Below, piece after piece: positions 45,009 through 57,149 of a DNA stretch of 64,000 bases. The notes under the pieces are model-generated. The model was not told where the DNA came from. It was given only the letters and a program-made list of their open reading frames with translations, and did not search any database. A program made the translations under genes and the position numbers. Location of the stretch: positions 8,680,001 through 8,744,000 of the forward strand of contig CP075496.1 of NCBI GenBank assembly GCA_021613535.1, in the 5' to 3' direction. Origin of the DNA: Adineta vaga. Its lineage: Eukaryota > Rotifera. Each line of letters starts with the position of its first letter. Within the stretch, counting starts at the first letter, position 1.

Positions 45009-47358
45009 ATGGTTCGTCCACCAGTCTTATCGTCATCATCATCATCTCATGAAGATTCCAATATATCCTTTTCATCTGTATCAACTGAATCAGGTGAATT
45101 TACTGTTACATCAGATATAATTAGTCCATCAACACATACAATAAATGATTTATCGACGAATCGAAATCCCTATGTTGAACAATATTTAAATATTTACTAT
45201 AAAAAATCACTTGATCCATCTGTAAGTAAACTCTACTATTCGTTGTCTTTTTTCTTAAATAAATTTCTAAATTCAATTTCAGATGTTATTAACCACAAGT
45301 CAATTAGTCGAAAATACATTAGCTTTATACGATAGTATGGATGATGAAGCAGCAAATTCTTATATTCTTTCATTTATTTTATTACGCGTTGGTTGTATAT
45401 CTAAAACATATGATTTCGAACAATTTATCGATATGAATCGAGAAGAAAAAGATAAGATTATTAAAGATGTAAGATAGAATTGACTAGTTTTCTTTCTTCT
45501 ATTCTTATTTCACTTTTAGAATTGGTCGGGAAGAAAAATATTAATGAATTTATCTTCGAAAGATGAAGAAATTGAAAAAAATTATAAACGTTTTGAAGCA
45601 TTTTTTTCCACATTAGCTTGTCTACGTTTTGATGATATTCTTCGAATTAATAATGAAACAAATCTAAAGCAAATTATTTCGTTATTAATTGATGATATAC
45701 AATCACCGATTGTTGAATATCGTTTTACAATATTACTTGCACGTAAGAAACGATTTATTTGAGTGTCTAAGTCGTTTTGTTGTTCTTTGTTTTTCGATAT
45801 AGTTGAAGCAATTTTACGTGGATTAATAACAACTGTTGCTCATGCAAGACGAAATAAACCAGGAAAGATTTCACCATTTATTGGACATAAAGTAGGAGAT
45901 GGAAAGGATGTTGTGAATAGTTTGAAAATACTTTCGTTTAGGATGCATTGAAAATATTCGAATTCATATCAATGACTTTTACAAAATCGATTGCACTTCG
46001 TCTTTCGTAAGAATGCATTGTTTATCTCTTCTTTATTTATTTGTAGAAATGAATTTTAGTGATTCAGAAGCACAAATTAGTCATGTAGCATATCAAGCAT
46101 TGATTGAATTATCTGAAGTTTGGCCGAATTCTTGGATATCGAAAGAAGTATTTGATGAATGTATTTATTCAATTGTTTCTCAAGTAAATTCACCCAAATT
46201 TTGTTTTTCATACAAAACTTTCATTTTTAGGATGATAAATCTGATTTTATCAATTCTATTCGTGCTATACGAACATTATTAACTCATCATGAACTCGATA
46301 AAGATTCCATTGATTCCTATATTTATCATTTATTAATAAAAATATCTTCTGATGATTTCGAACTTCTTTCAGTTTCTCATACAATTTCAATTTATAAATT
46401 AATCAATGATATATTAACGTATGTAATAAGAGGAATTTTTCAACCAATGAATTTGTAACATGAAAAACTTTCCTATTAGAATTTATCCGGAAATGTTTTC
46501 AACAAAAATGATCTACCATTGGTCAAGTGGAATCTTTCAAGATAATAATCGAACACAAAAATTAGCTTTCAATTTTCTTATAAGATTTATTCAAATGAAT
46601 GAAGAACAATTTCAATCAACAACGATTTGGCCTTATATTATTCATGTTTATGTGACAATATTTCAGGTGAAGATCAAGATACTATTTTATCGTGTTGATT
46701 CATTCGAGAAGAGAGAATTTGTATTTTTATTATTTAATCAATCTTACTTTGATTTTAGTTGAATGTCAGTGAAGAAACAACAGCTTGTTTGATTCATGCT
46801 ATGGAAAATAATCTGAAAATTTCTACGATTCTTACGAATTTATCTGGTATTGAATATTATATTGAAACGAAAATCTTCGATAGTAATAAATGAAATCCAT
46901 TTGTAGTTTTCTCAAGAAAAGTTTCATGTTTATTCTAGATTCTCAAATATCTTCAATTCTTGTCATTCTTCAATTACTTCGGTCACTTTTTATTCTTCAT
47001 ATTAATCGACAACGATCAGCAATGGCAGTGAATGATGAAGAAAATGATGATGATAATGAAATTATCTGTCGAAATATTAGTCGACTTACATTTAAATTTA
47101 TTACACGGATTGTTCAACAAGTAAAATGAAATTCTTCATTTACTCTCTTCTCATTGTCTTTTCTTTTCCAAGGATAATATTGATAAATTAATCTTAATCG
47201 AATGTTTAACTGCATTACAAACAACACTTTGTTCATTACCAATTGAACATCTTCGTGAAAATTCACTTTCATTAGAAGATTTAATTAATGAAATGAAAAT
47301 GATGCTTACAACACATCAATTAGCTGATACATCAATTGATACAAATATGGATGAATGA
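45009..47358 (+). CDS. Helical-repeat (HEAT/ARM-like) protein, unassigned
   Basis: Eleven exons keep frame: 45009..45221, 45283..45468, 45520..45742, 45803..45891, 45942..46006, 46060..46183, 46231..46418, 46480..46666, 46759..46846, 46939..47120 and 47173..47358, giving 576 residues. The N-terminal 55 residues are Ser/Thr-rich and probably disordered. The remainder is nearly all amphipathic helix (for example ISHVAYQALIELSEVWPNSW, IRAIRTLLTHHELDKDSIDS), like HEAT or armadillo scaffolds. An acidic loop (NDEENDDDNE) lies near the end. Condensin/cohesin-like scaffolds came to mind, but no diagnostic motif supports them. Introns are about 50-90 bp. Confidence 0.68.
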
Positions 47359-47997
47359 TGTATTACTATTATTATTATTATTATTAATATGAAAACTTTG
47401 TTTGTTTTTTTTAAACGATGAAATGAAATTTAGAATTAAATAAAAAGTGTGATTTTATGAACATGTTGTTTAATGACGTGCATAAATGCTCGTTTACATC
47501 TGTAAACGAAAATAAGACGACAGAATTGTGTAAATATCGATAAACTGTTGTCGTTCAAGAAACATTGCTATTCAAATTGAAATCTAAAACATAGTATTAT
47601 TTTACATCAGTATTCAAAATGAGTATTTTCTTTTTAATACGCGCATCAACATGTTATTGTAATAAATCTTTAGCAGGAAAACGCCAGAGTTAGTAATGTC
47701 ACCTGCACTTAATGAATAAATATCGGATGTATTTCTTTGTTCAATCTGTTTTACATATGATTTTGTGAGAGAAGAAATCAATTTCGAATATTTATCAACA
47801 TTATTTCATGATTTTTATAAAATTAATAAAGTTCTGTCTGTCTGTATACGTTCTACTATAAAAACCAAGACAATTTCATTAGAAAAAAAAATTTTCTCTT
47901 ACAATGCATCGATTATTCGTTTTTTTGTGGTAGGAAATTTTTATCTTTAAATATGTTAACTTTATATTTTCTTCTATAGTTATTTCTCGTTATTGGA
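47359..47997. other. Intergenic region and possible 5' exon of the next gene
   Basis: Contains an ATT trinucleotide run at 47364-47381 and an AATAAA near 47438. A possible signal-peptide exon at 47904 (MHRLFVF...) precedes the next gene but is one base out of frame. Confidence 0.45.
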
Positions 47998-48408
47998 ATG
48001 ACAATAGCACGTCGAGATATAACAAAGAAAAAACATAGTTCACATGTTAATCATGAAATATCATCAAAACAGCTTAGATTATCAAAATTTTGTTCAAATA
48101 ATACCATTGCCGAAAATTATCTCAATAAAATTCTTTCTTTTATTCATACATTTCAATCCAATTCATCATATAATTCGATTTTAAGGCTACAATCAGTTCA
48201 TTTTATGAATTATTTAACAAATCATACCAATCAAGAATTATTACGACATGATTGCCAAGCTTTTAGTAAAGGACTGATGGCTGCTCATAAACTTGATAAA
48301 ACAATTGAACGAACACGAAAACAATTAGCATACATTATTCGAAATGAAATTAAACAAGTTTCTCATAATGTTAACGATGGAAAAGGATTTCATGAACTTG
48401 AGAGTTAA
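47998..48408 (+). CDS. Small helical protein, possibly secreted
   Basis: The last exon is open from an acceptor at 47979 to the stop at 48408; from the ATG at 47998 it encodes 136 residues, basic and helical (ENYLNKILSFIHTF, AHKLDKTIERTRKQLAYIIR) with two Cys. Residues just upstream of that ATG read LFLVIG, hydrophobic. An ATG at 47904 starts MHRLFVF, and splicing at GTGGTA (47927) would join it to LFLVIGMTIA as a typical signal peptide, but the frame is off by one base in a run of T. Either the ATG at 47998 is used or a homopolymer error hides the secretory start. No family recognised. Confidence 0.5.
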   Translation: MTIARRDITKKKHSSHVNHEISSKQLRLSKFCSNNTIAENYLNKILSFIHTFQSNSSYNSILRLQSVHFMNYLTNHTNQELLRHDCQAFSKGLMAAHKLDKTIERTRKQLAYIIRNEIKQVSHNVNDGKGFHELES

Positions 48409-48599
48409 AATTTTGTCAAAAATTCTAATTTCAATAAATAAATGAATCATCGAGGAAATAAATTCTTTTCTGTTTTAACTAATATTTATTCATAGATTAT
48501 TTTATTATCTGTTAAACACAAACGATAAGTCAAAAAAGAAATATTGCTAAGTTAATTCAATGAAAAATATTCATGTCTTTATTTGATTTTTTTTTGTAC

Positions 48600-49045
48600 T
48601 TAAATCAATGTTGTAATGAAACCAATAATAAGAACAATGATCAAAGGATTGATTGACAATATTTGATTACTACCATTACATAAATCTGTTTGACAACAGT
48701 GTACACCATTGCCACCAACAGTAAATGGTGAACATGTATCCGTTATATTTCGATCGATAATAGTTGCTCCTTTGGTTTTCTAATGAATTGAAAATAAAAG
48801 AAATTTTAATTATAGAAATAGAATACTTTGCAATATAAATCTGAAGTATTCACGGAGATTTGATCGATACCAGATGGATCGAATGGATCACTACAATCGC
48901 TACATGAGTAGCATACAAGACTATTTGTATAACCACTTATTACTAAAGAGAAAGAAAAGAAGATTTTGAGAGCTTATAAATGATTTTTGTTCAACTAACA
49001 GATAAAGATGAATGCAACGAGAAGAAGATTTTGTTGAGTAGACAT
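48600..49045 (-). CDS. Secreted/GPI-type LU (Ly6/uPAR three-finger) protein 2
   Basis: Three exons, complement(49000..49045), (48827..48942) and (48600..48779): 46, 116 and 180 nt, with the same phases as LU protein 1. Signal peptide MSTQQNLLLVAFIFI; cysteine motif VCYSCSDCSDPFDPS; Leu-Tyr-Cys before the second intron; terminal HCCQTDLCNGS; hydrophobic tail SINPLIIVLIIGFITTLI typical of a GPI signal. About 113 residues. Likely a small cell-surface protein; ligand unknown. Confidence 0.82.
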
Positions 49046-49620
49046 GTTTGTTTTTATACGTTATATATTCGAATGACATTGTGATTTAGGCATTGATTTT
49101 TAATGGGTACGTGATTATTCAAGCGAAGAGCAGAAGAAAACGAATAAATGAAAAATACATCTATACATTCATATATAAACACTTTTTGATAATGATCACC
49201 TATTGTATCTCTATATCATTTTTGCTATATGATGTATTGGTAATGTATTTTACCACATGGTAGTTATAAACAAATAATATTAATCGTTTCTACTTGGAGT
49301 ACAAATGTAAAAGGATTGATTTTTTATTCATTTTCAAAAAATAATGATGTAGTTAATACATTTTCGAATGGTCCTATTAATAGAAATACTTAGAAATCTA
49401 AACCTTCAACAATTTTACAGTTATTGTAAATCATTTTTCTTATCGTTTGAATTAGACTTCTACCAGCATATCTGCTTGGACAAAATCAATTTACAATGAA
49501 AAGAACATGTATTTTGAGTGTATTTAAACAATACTATTCTCTATGCGAGATTAAATAAATGCACTGAATCAAGAAAAAAAGATAAAATACGATAAAAGTT
49601 CATTTTCGAAACAAATTCTT

Positions 49621-50065
49621 CTACAAGAATTTCAAAATAATCATGATAATGAAAACTAAACCGATTGAACTAAGTGAAAACAATTGAGTAGCACTATTGC
49701 ATAGATCAGTTTGACAACACCATTGACCATTACCTAATATATTGACTGATGAACAAGAACCGGATGTACCACGATTAACTACAGAAACTGTGGATATTTT
49801 CTAAATAATAAAAAATAAATGAAAATTTGTTCGATGAGTAAGAGATTCACTTTCTGTACAGTAACCTCCAGTAGTAGCTGCTACTGTAGTGATACCACTG
49901 GAATTAAATGGATCATTACAACCTGTACAGGAATAACAATTGAACCCATCAACATGTTGATTGAAAACTAGAAAGATTCAAAAATATTATTAATATAGAA
50001 TTAAAATTATGAGCTTTACTTAAAAGGATGGAACAAATAAAAAGAATTTTGTATAGAACAGCCAT
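49621..50065 (-). CDS. Secreted/GPI-type LU (Ly6/uPAR three-finger) protein 3, altered splice donor
   Basis: By conserved position the exons are complement(50020..50065), (49855..49967) and (49621..49800): 46, 113 and 180 nt. Signal peptide MAVLYKILFICSILL; motif NCYSCTGCNDPFNSS; terminal WCCQTDLCNSA; hydrophobic tail. At the conserved end of exon 2 the donor reads GAAAGT instead of GTAAGT. A GT four bases further (GTGAAT) paired with a CACAG acceptor ten bases into exon 3 also keeps frame and every Cys, shortening one loop. It lies 575 bp from LU protein 2 on the same strand, consistent with tandem duplication. Confidence 0.72.
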
Positions 50066-50870
50066 AATTCTTTGAATGATTGACGTATATGTATATAGAT
50101 TTGAAATAAACTGATGTTGATATTTGAATTGACACCTTCTTAAATAGACTTATCGTAACAATAGAGAAGGTACAAGAAACATATTTTATTTCTTCTCATT
50201 GTTGTTTGATTCGAAATAAAAGGTTCTCTTTTCTACGTCATACTTTTAAAATTTACTCGATGAATCAGAACAAGTTTGTTCATTTTAATCATATAAAATT
50301 GTTGCGCGAATCCGTTTTGATGTATTGAAAAATGTACGTTGAGTGCATTTATTGCCTTTGACACCTTCATCTTATCGATGAATGATCATGAATGCATCTC
50401 AATGTGATGATGAATTGCAAAAGACACAAATGTATCTACAATTATTCTAATACGAAAGTGTGCGAAAAAAGTCGTAGAAATTTCATAAAAAGAAGAAAAG
50501 TTTTTTTAGGTTTAAACAAAAATCTTTAGCGAACTTCCGAAAAGAATAAAAAAATGTGTTGCATGACCGAAAGATAAAAAGATTTCATAGACGTCTAAAA
50601 GTTTTCGATTATGATATTTGAGCTCTATACGAGATCTTTTAATTCATATATTCAACTCTGATAAGCATTTGAGGACAGATACATTATGATTCATAGCGAG
50701 AGGGTATTTTTCATATTTTTAGAAAATATTTTTTTATTATGAATCATACATTTGTCTATCACATGGGTGTTGCAAACTACAACAAATATGACGTTTGCAA
50801 CGTAATATAAAAATTATTCTATCAAAAAAAAAACTCTGTGTACAAAGTAGTAAAAACAAAAACAAAAATT
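50066..50870. other. AT-rich intergenic region
   Basis: About 0.8 kb without credible coding sequence, repeat or RNA gene. Confidence 0.6.
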
Positions 50871-52037
50871 TCAAGAATAAACTCGAACAAATGACTCAAT
50901 ATGTGTTCGACACATAGGACATGTGCGAACGCTATAACCACAACAAGTACACGTACATAAATGTCCACAGGGTAAGCATGCTATTTGTCTTTCTTCAGTA
51001 AGACAAACTACACATTCTTGGAGTTTTCCATCTGTAATTTCATTTGAACTAACTGACATACGATTTTTCGAAGGAACAATTATTTTTTGTTCATCACCTT
51101 TTATGATATCAAGTTGTTTCTGTAAAAGAAAACAACTCATACTGAATTCTTCGTCTGAAGCAAAATCGTCATGATTCAATTTTAATTGATCTTCGAGACA
51201 CCGTTTTATAATCGCTAATCGATATTGTTTCAGAAGTCTTTGAACGATAGGTAAATCTAGTCGTGCATTAACAAAGCGATTAAGTGTTTCTTGATCCAAC
51301 GTTTTCTTCTTTAGTTCATGTTGTTTTTTAGCTACTTGAATTTGACCATAAAGTTTATCACCACATAAATGTTTGGCGTACAAACAATGAGAAAACCAAC
51401 GTGCATGTTCGATCTTAGGACTATCTTTGATACCCCACTGATGCAATGATCCATTACAATAGAAACAAGTGACAACATTGTCAGCACCTGAATAGAAAAA
51501 TCCAGCATATGCTAAATCATCAGGACTTGGTGATGTTAGTGTCCACGATGGTTTTTTAAAAGATTCTACTCGACGTGATATTTCACGCATATTACTATGA
51601 TGTGGTTGAAATACGGCATTCGAATTTTGGGTCACTATTTTAAGTGTATCGTTTGATGAACTTGATGATTTCGATTGAATGAATGGACATCGTGGGCTAA
51701 GTCTTCTATGCACTTCTTCTGGGTCGTCATAAGGTGTCCATTGTTGACAAATATTATCACAATAGATACATATCACACGATCATTAATCTTGCAGGAGAA
51801 CCAACCGTTTGACGACATATCATCAGCATTAGGTTTAATATGAGGCCAATTTTTAAAGCTTTGTTTACGAGCTAATGCCATTGATTCTAATTCGTCGAAG
51901 TTATGTTGTATCTTGAGATGATCTGTAAGCTCGGATTTAAATAATAAGATTGGAGCATTTTTGATATTTTGTTCTTTAATATGGTGAAGAAGAGAATAAG
52001 AACACTGTAAAGTTGAGCCATTCACGACGTCTGACAT
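50871..52037 (-). CDS. BIRC: Inhibitor-of-apoptosis protein with two BIR domains and a RING
   Basis: Single exon, 388 residues. BIR 1 has zinc ligands Cys90, Cys93, His110, Cys117 (CIYCDNICQQW...H). BIR 2 has Cys191, Cys194, His211, Cys218 (CFYCNGSLHQWGIKDSP...H). Residues 240-320 are helical and charged. The C-terminal RING begins at Cys342 (ECVVCLTEERQIACLPCGH) and ends with CPMCRTH and the usual hydrophobic tail. It should bind IAP-binding-motif proteins or caspases and act as a ubiquitin ligase. Layout matches DIAP1/cIAP without CARD. It has no intron, unlike vertebrate homologues. Confidence 0.93.
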   Translation of the reverse strand: MSDVVNGSTLQCSYSLLHHIKEQNIKNAPILLFKSELTDHLKIQHNFDELESMALARKQSFKNWPHIKPNADDMSSNGWFSCKINDRVICIYCDNICQQWTPYDDPEEVHRRLSPRCPFIQSKSSSSSNDTLKIVTQNSNAVFQPHHSNMREISRRVESFKKPSWTLTSPSPDDLAYAGFFYSGADNVVTCFYCNGSLHQWGIKDSPKIEHARWFSHCLYAKHLCGDKLYGQIQVAKKQHELKKKTLDQETLNRFVNARLDLPIVQRLLKQYRLAIIKRCLEDQLKLNHDDFASDEEFSMSCFLLQKQLDIIKGDEQKIIVPSKNRMSVSSNEITDGKLQECVVCLTEERQIACLPCGHLCTCTCCGYSVRTCPMCRTHIESFVRVYS

Positions 52038-52797
52038 TACAATAGTTTATTTAACGAGTATATACGATAAGTATGGATTTATTTTCGTTATGTCATCTTC
52101 GGAGTAATTGCAGTATATATAGTCACTATGATTGGAATTTCAGAAGAAATTAACAACACAAAATGTTGGAAATTTTCTTTCGATGTCTCACTTGATTTAA
52201 ATGAGTCATGTCTGAAAAAGGAAAAAAGAAAAGGAAGAGACAGAATAGCGCAAATGGATATTGTTTTCGTACATTCATTCTTCATCAATGTATTTCAAGC
52301 TTGAATCATACATGTGTAATACTTACTCTCCCATTCTCAGAAAATAAAGAATAATATACTGTCTCACAAAAGATCCAAAATAAACATGACTGGGCTAGAT
52401 CCATATGTCATTGGCAAATCACAAAATCATTTTACATGTTAGTAGGAAGAATTTTCTTTCCAACCTTTTCTCATTTTTCGTATTTTCGTCATAAACCTCT
52501 TGTCTATTTCTTATCTCAACCACTTATTAAAATTAAAGTTTTTGCCTGCATCATTTCCTATCTTTTATTCTTTTCCTATTATTTATTTGCTTTACAAAAA
52601 AAGAAAGAAACGGAACTGTAAGAGAGAGCAAGAGAAAAAACGTGTCGACTAAAGTTTTATTGATATTAATTTTTCTTCGTTTCTTTTAACATTCACTAAC
52701 ATTGGCAATCATACGCATTTAGTTCTACAACCAGAACAAAGAAGAAGAAGAAGAAGAAGAAAAAAAATGCTTTGACATGCACTTCCATTGATGCAAA
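52038..52797. other. Shared upstream region of divergent IAP and VPS13 genes
   Basis: 760 bp, AT-rich, with a (GAA)n run at 52740-52759 just before the VPS13 start. No gene recognised. Confidence 0.55.
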
Positions 52798-55700
52798 ATG
52801 GTATTGAAAAATCTCGTACGATATATTATTAATAAATACCTAAAAGATTATATCGAAGAATTAGATTATGAAAAACTGAAACTGGATTTAAGAAATGGTA
52901 AAAATTCTGTTGATTTAATCATATAATTTTGTATTCGCTTTATCTAGGGCATGTTTGTTTGGAAAAACTACATTTAAAACCTGAAGCACTTGTAAGTCGC
53001 TAGACAATCAATTCAGAAAAGAATTTTATTTTGAATATTTTAGGTTGATCTTAGTCTTCCGGTAACAGTCGCCGTTGGTTACCTTGGTAAATTCGATTGC
53101 ATTCAACATATTCATAAAAAAAAAGAAATTTTCGTTTTTTAGAAAAATTAAAATTAATTATTCCATGGAAAAATCTTTATCATAATCCAACAAAAGTATC
53201 AATTGATGGTCTTTATATGTTAATTGTGCCGAAAAATGGTAGGAAAGACAATTATATACAGATTCTTCTTATCTAACAGTTATCTATGTCACATTTTTAT
53301 CTCTTTGCACTTATAATATGTCGTAAACTTACCTTTGATAAGAAAGGATTGGAAAAAAAACAAATAATATTATAAGTGAGAAAAATCCAATTTAAGAAGG
53401 AAATTTTCTAACTAATCTGCATATAGAAATAACTTTTAATTTTTTCTTATTTTTTTCTCTCTTAATAGAAGTTCGTCGAGATTTTACAGGTTATTATGAA
53501 GATAAAATGTGTCGTGTCCAACGAAAAGTTGATAATCTACGAAAATCAGTATTAAGTTCGTCCAAATCTCTTTCAATACTTCTTTTGTTCCTCTTCATTG
53601 ATAAGCATTTCTAGATAATAAAAATCTTGATGAAAAAGAAACAACATTTCTCGAACGAATGCGTTTGCAAATTATGCAAAATCTTCAAATAACTATTGAT
53701 AATTTACACATTAGTTATGAAACCATATCTACAACTAAATTAGGACATCCATTTTCATTTGGTCTAACTATCTATCATCTTGAAATGATTGTAAGTACAT
53801 GTTTATTTTCTTCGGAGAAAATTTTCATAATGAAAAGAATCATTTAGACAACAACAAATCAGAAATCAATTGGAAGAAATAAAGAAAATTCAACAGTTAT
53901 TTTTAAAGTAAATTCAAGTTTTAAAAAAAAATATATATTTCCATTAATAAATAAATATTTAGATGAAAGAAATGCATGCACTTTCACTATATTGGAATAC
54001 AAAATGTAAATCAAGAATTGATATGTCATTCGATGATGTCGTAGTTAGTAATGCAAAAATCTTTTTCTATACAATTTCAATCGATTCATATATATATATA
54101 TATTTAGAAAGATTTAAAACTAAAAATTGCGACAAATGAATATCTACCAAACGATGATGAAATGAATTATAGTTTGTAGAATTTTATTAATTGTCTTTCT
54201 TAAAACTCTTATTTTCAAATAGTTCTTCGTCCAGTAAATCCCATGATTGATTTAACGATTATCTTACAACCTGGAGAATATAATTTCCAACGTCCAACAT
54301 ATGATATTGACATTCAAATTGATCAATTAGATCTGCATATTGATCCGAAACAATTTTCAGATTTACTTGATTTTATGAAATTTCAAAATTATAGTAAACT
54401 TTACGGTATGGTTATTCATGCTTACATATTCTTATTCTTCGTCTTCTTTCCTACAGATCGTTGTCGAGAATATCGTGAATTACAAATGCAATTATTGATT
54501 GATAATCAAATATTAACAAACGAACAAAAAGAACGTATTCAAGTAAGTTTATTTTGTCAAACAATCGATATTCATAAGAATTCATTTCAAAGTATTTGGA
54601 ATCAAAATTGGATGTATTCAATCTTGCTTATATCCGTCATCAAGTTGAATTAGAAACAAATCCTTTAATAACAGTCAAGCATCATCATCATCATCATCGA
54701 ACATTTCACCGTCATCATCATCCGAAAACGAATCGAATGACAGCTTCATCCGTTTCTCCAACAAATCATCATAAATGGTGGAATTCCTGGTGGAAAACAA
54801 AAACTAATGGTGAAGAAGGTAATTAATCTCTTCAATTTCAGGATTTTATAAATAGTACTCAATTCAGAACGTCGAAGATCATCTGTATGTGAATCAATAA
54901 CAACAAATGGTGATCTTTTTTCCGATGATGTACGTGACTTATGATATTAATCGTTGGATTTATCTCTATTTTGTGGGGGTTTTTTCCTAGTCACCAAATA
55001 TTGATGTCGAAGTGAAAGTTCGTAATTTAACATTGAATTTATCATTTCCACAAAACAAAAATCGAGTTTTATTAACAGAGAATAATATTCTTTGTCCAAT
55101 TCAAATTACCAATGCTCGAATTGATTTCAAACGACGAGCAATTTCATCAAATATTTTGTAAGTATAACAAGTTCTATTCTCTCTCTCTCTCTTTACTACA
55201 GAATTCATTAGATTTATTATTGATTTACAATCATTATCTTTATTTGGTATGCAAACTATTAATCAATCACGACCATTATTAGTAACAGCAGTTTCCATGT
55301 CATCTCTTTCATTGATACATAGTGAATTGGAACTATCTCCAATGGATAAAAAGTCGGATTATCGTTTGAATTTTGTTATACAACCACTTAAGATAACATA
55401 TGATGCGGTAAGTTAAGCAGATAATATGTTTTCAGAAAGATTGTTAATCATTATATTGATATATTCTACATATTTTAGCCAACAATTAATCATATTGTTG
55501 AATGTTTTGATACAAATATTACTGATCAATGGCCTACAACGTCTGAGTTCGTTTTATAAATCGATATGATGAATCGAATTCTATCTGATTATTTTCTTGT
55601 GTAGAATTACACAAAGAACAATTGAAGAAATGGAACAAGATCTTTCAAGAGAAAAGATTTTTGATATGACACTTCAATTACAAGGAATTTCATTGATATT

Positions 55701-56765
55701 ACCTGGAAATGACATGAAGTATATTAAAATATGTCTTTTTCTCACTAAATCTCACGGATTTTTCTTTGCTATAGTCATCCTTCGAAGATTAATATTGGTT
55801 TTAGTAGTTTAATATTACAATCATGTTTGGATAATCATAAAGATGAAAATAGTTTAGTAACTCAGGTACAATCACTTATAGAATTACTAATCTATTCGAA
55901 AATTTTCTCGTTTTTCTTCGTATATAGGAAGAATTACAATGCTTACGTTTTTACACAAAATATAATTTGAAATTAAATGATCTGCAAATCATCTACTCAT
56001 CCTCTCGTAATAATTTCCTTCGCTATCTTCAATTACAATAATTCATCTGTCATTTTCTAGGTAAACAATCAGTGCACATCTTACGACGAATACCATTAGT
56101 TAATACTGACTTTTACAAATGTATTTATACAAATGATACAAATTTAGTCAAGTAGAATTAACACCCATAAAATATCTGTTTGATTTTTTTTATATATAGT
56201 TGGCGTATGGTCGTGAGTATTGAAAAAATGAATCGAATTGAATTATCGACAATAATTCTGATAGAATTAATTCAACATTTACAATCTGTTCCATTACTTT
56301 ATTCAAACATGATGGAAACTTTACATCGAATTAATCTATATTGTAAATCTTCTTTCGTTTCATTTATTTCTTTTTGAATAATTTCATTTTTCTTTTTCAG
56401 TTACTATATTTCCACCACGAACAACTGTTGACATCGATTTTAGTATCGAGAAATGCTTTCTTCTTCTAACGCAATCTTATACAACAGTAAACACGGGTAA
56501 AATTTTCTATTATTCTTATTTTAAGAAATTTCTTTTTGGTTTATCAAAGATATTTATTGTCATATGTCAAAAACGAGAAATAACAAAGAGATTACAATTT
56601 TATTGAAGAATTTAATCATGTTACATCAAAAGAATTTCTCGTAAGATTTCAATTATTTTCTATTTAATTATTTTTTATGATGATTTATTTAGAATGCCGT
56701 ATAAATTTTATCAGAATGACTCAATAAAATTTATTTCTAATAATGATCTGATCGATAGACTGTGA
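52798..56765 (+). CDS. VPS13: VPS13-like lipid-transfer protein, N-terminal part only
   Basis: About 24 small exons keep frame. The early ones are 52798..52897, 52948..52991, 53044..53086, 53143..53238, 53469..53555 and 53615..53790; the last are 56401..56496, 56550..56640 and 56693..56765. About 836 residues. The chorein start is clear (MVLKNLVRYIINKYLKDYIE, then KLKLIIPWKNLYHNPTKVSI and LYMLIVPKN), followed by the LQITIDNLHISYE and HPFSFGLTIYHLEM blocks typical of VPS13. The family bridges membranes and moves lipids through a groove over 3,000 residues long. Here the frame ends near 56.8 kb; later parts (VAB, ATG2-C, PH) are absent. A further coding-like stretch (GYLHILVINKTDI, to a stop at 56865) has no clean splice link. 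Confidence 0.8.
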
Positions 56766-57149
56766 TATTTTTTTTTAGGATATTTACACATATTAGTAAT
56801 AAATAAAACTGATATCACAAACGAACAAAGTCCAACTGAATACAACATGTCAATCGAGATATAAAATGTACTCAGCTGACCTCTAGAACGAAAGGTTAGA
56901 TATCAGTACATTGTGTAATCGACGAACATGATAACTATAGAAAAGATAGAAACAGAATAAACAAAGTGCATATCGTACGATTTATCCGATGAAGCGTCAT
57001 TTATCCTATACATGTACTAGTTAGCTTGAAATCTTTTCAATTGTATGAATAAAAAAATAATGTATCATCTATCTGTTCGCATAGAATTCGATGATAGCAT
57101 ATTATTGATCACAACCATAAATATACATTGGAATAAATGAATTTTATTG

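Noticed and set aside
45009-47358. Assignment to condensin or cohesin subunits
   Set aside because: Only general helical-repeat character is visible; no diagnostic motif supports a specific complex.
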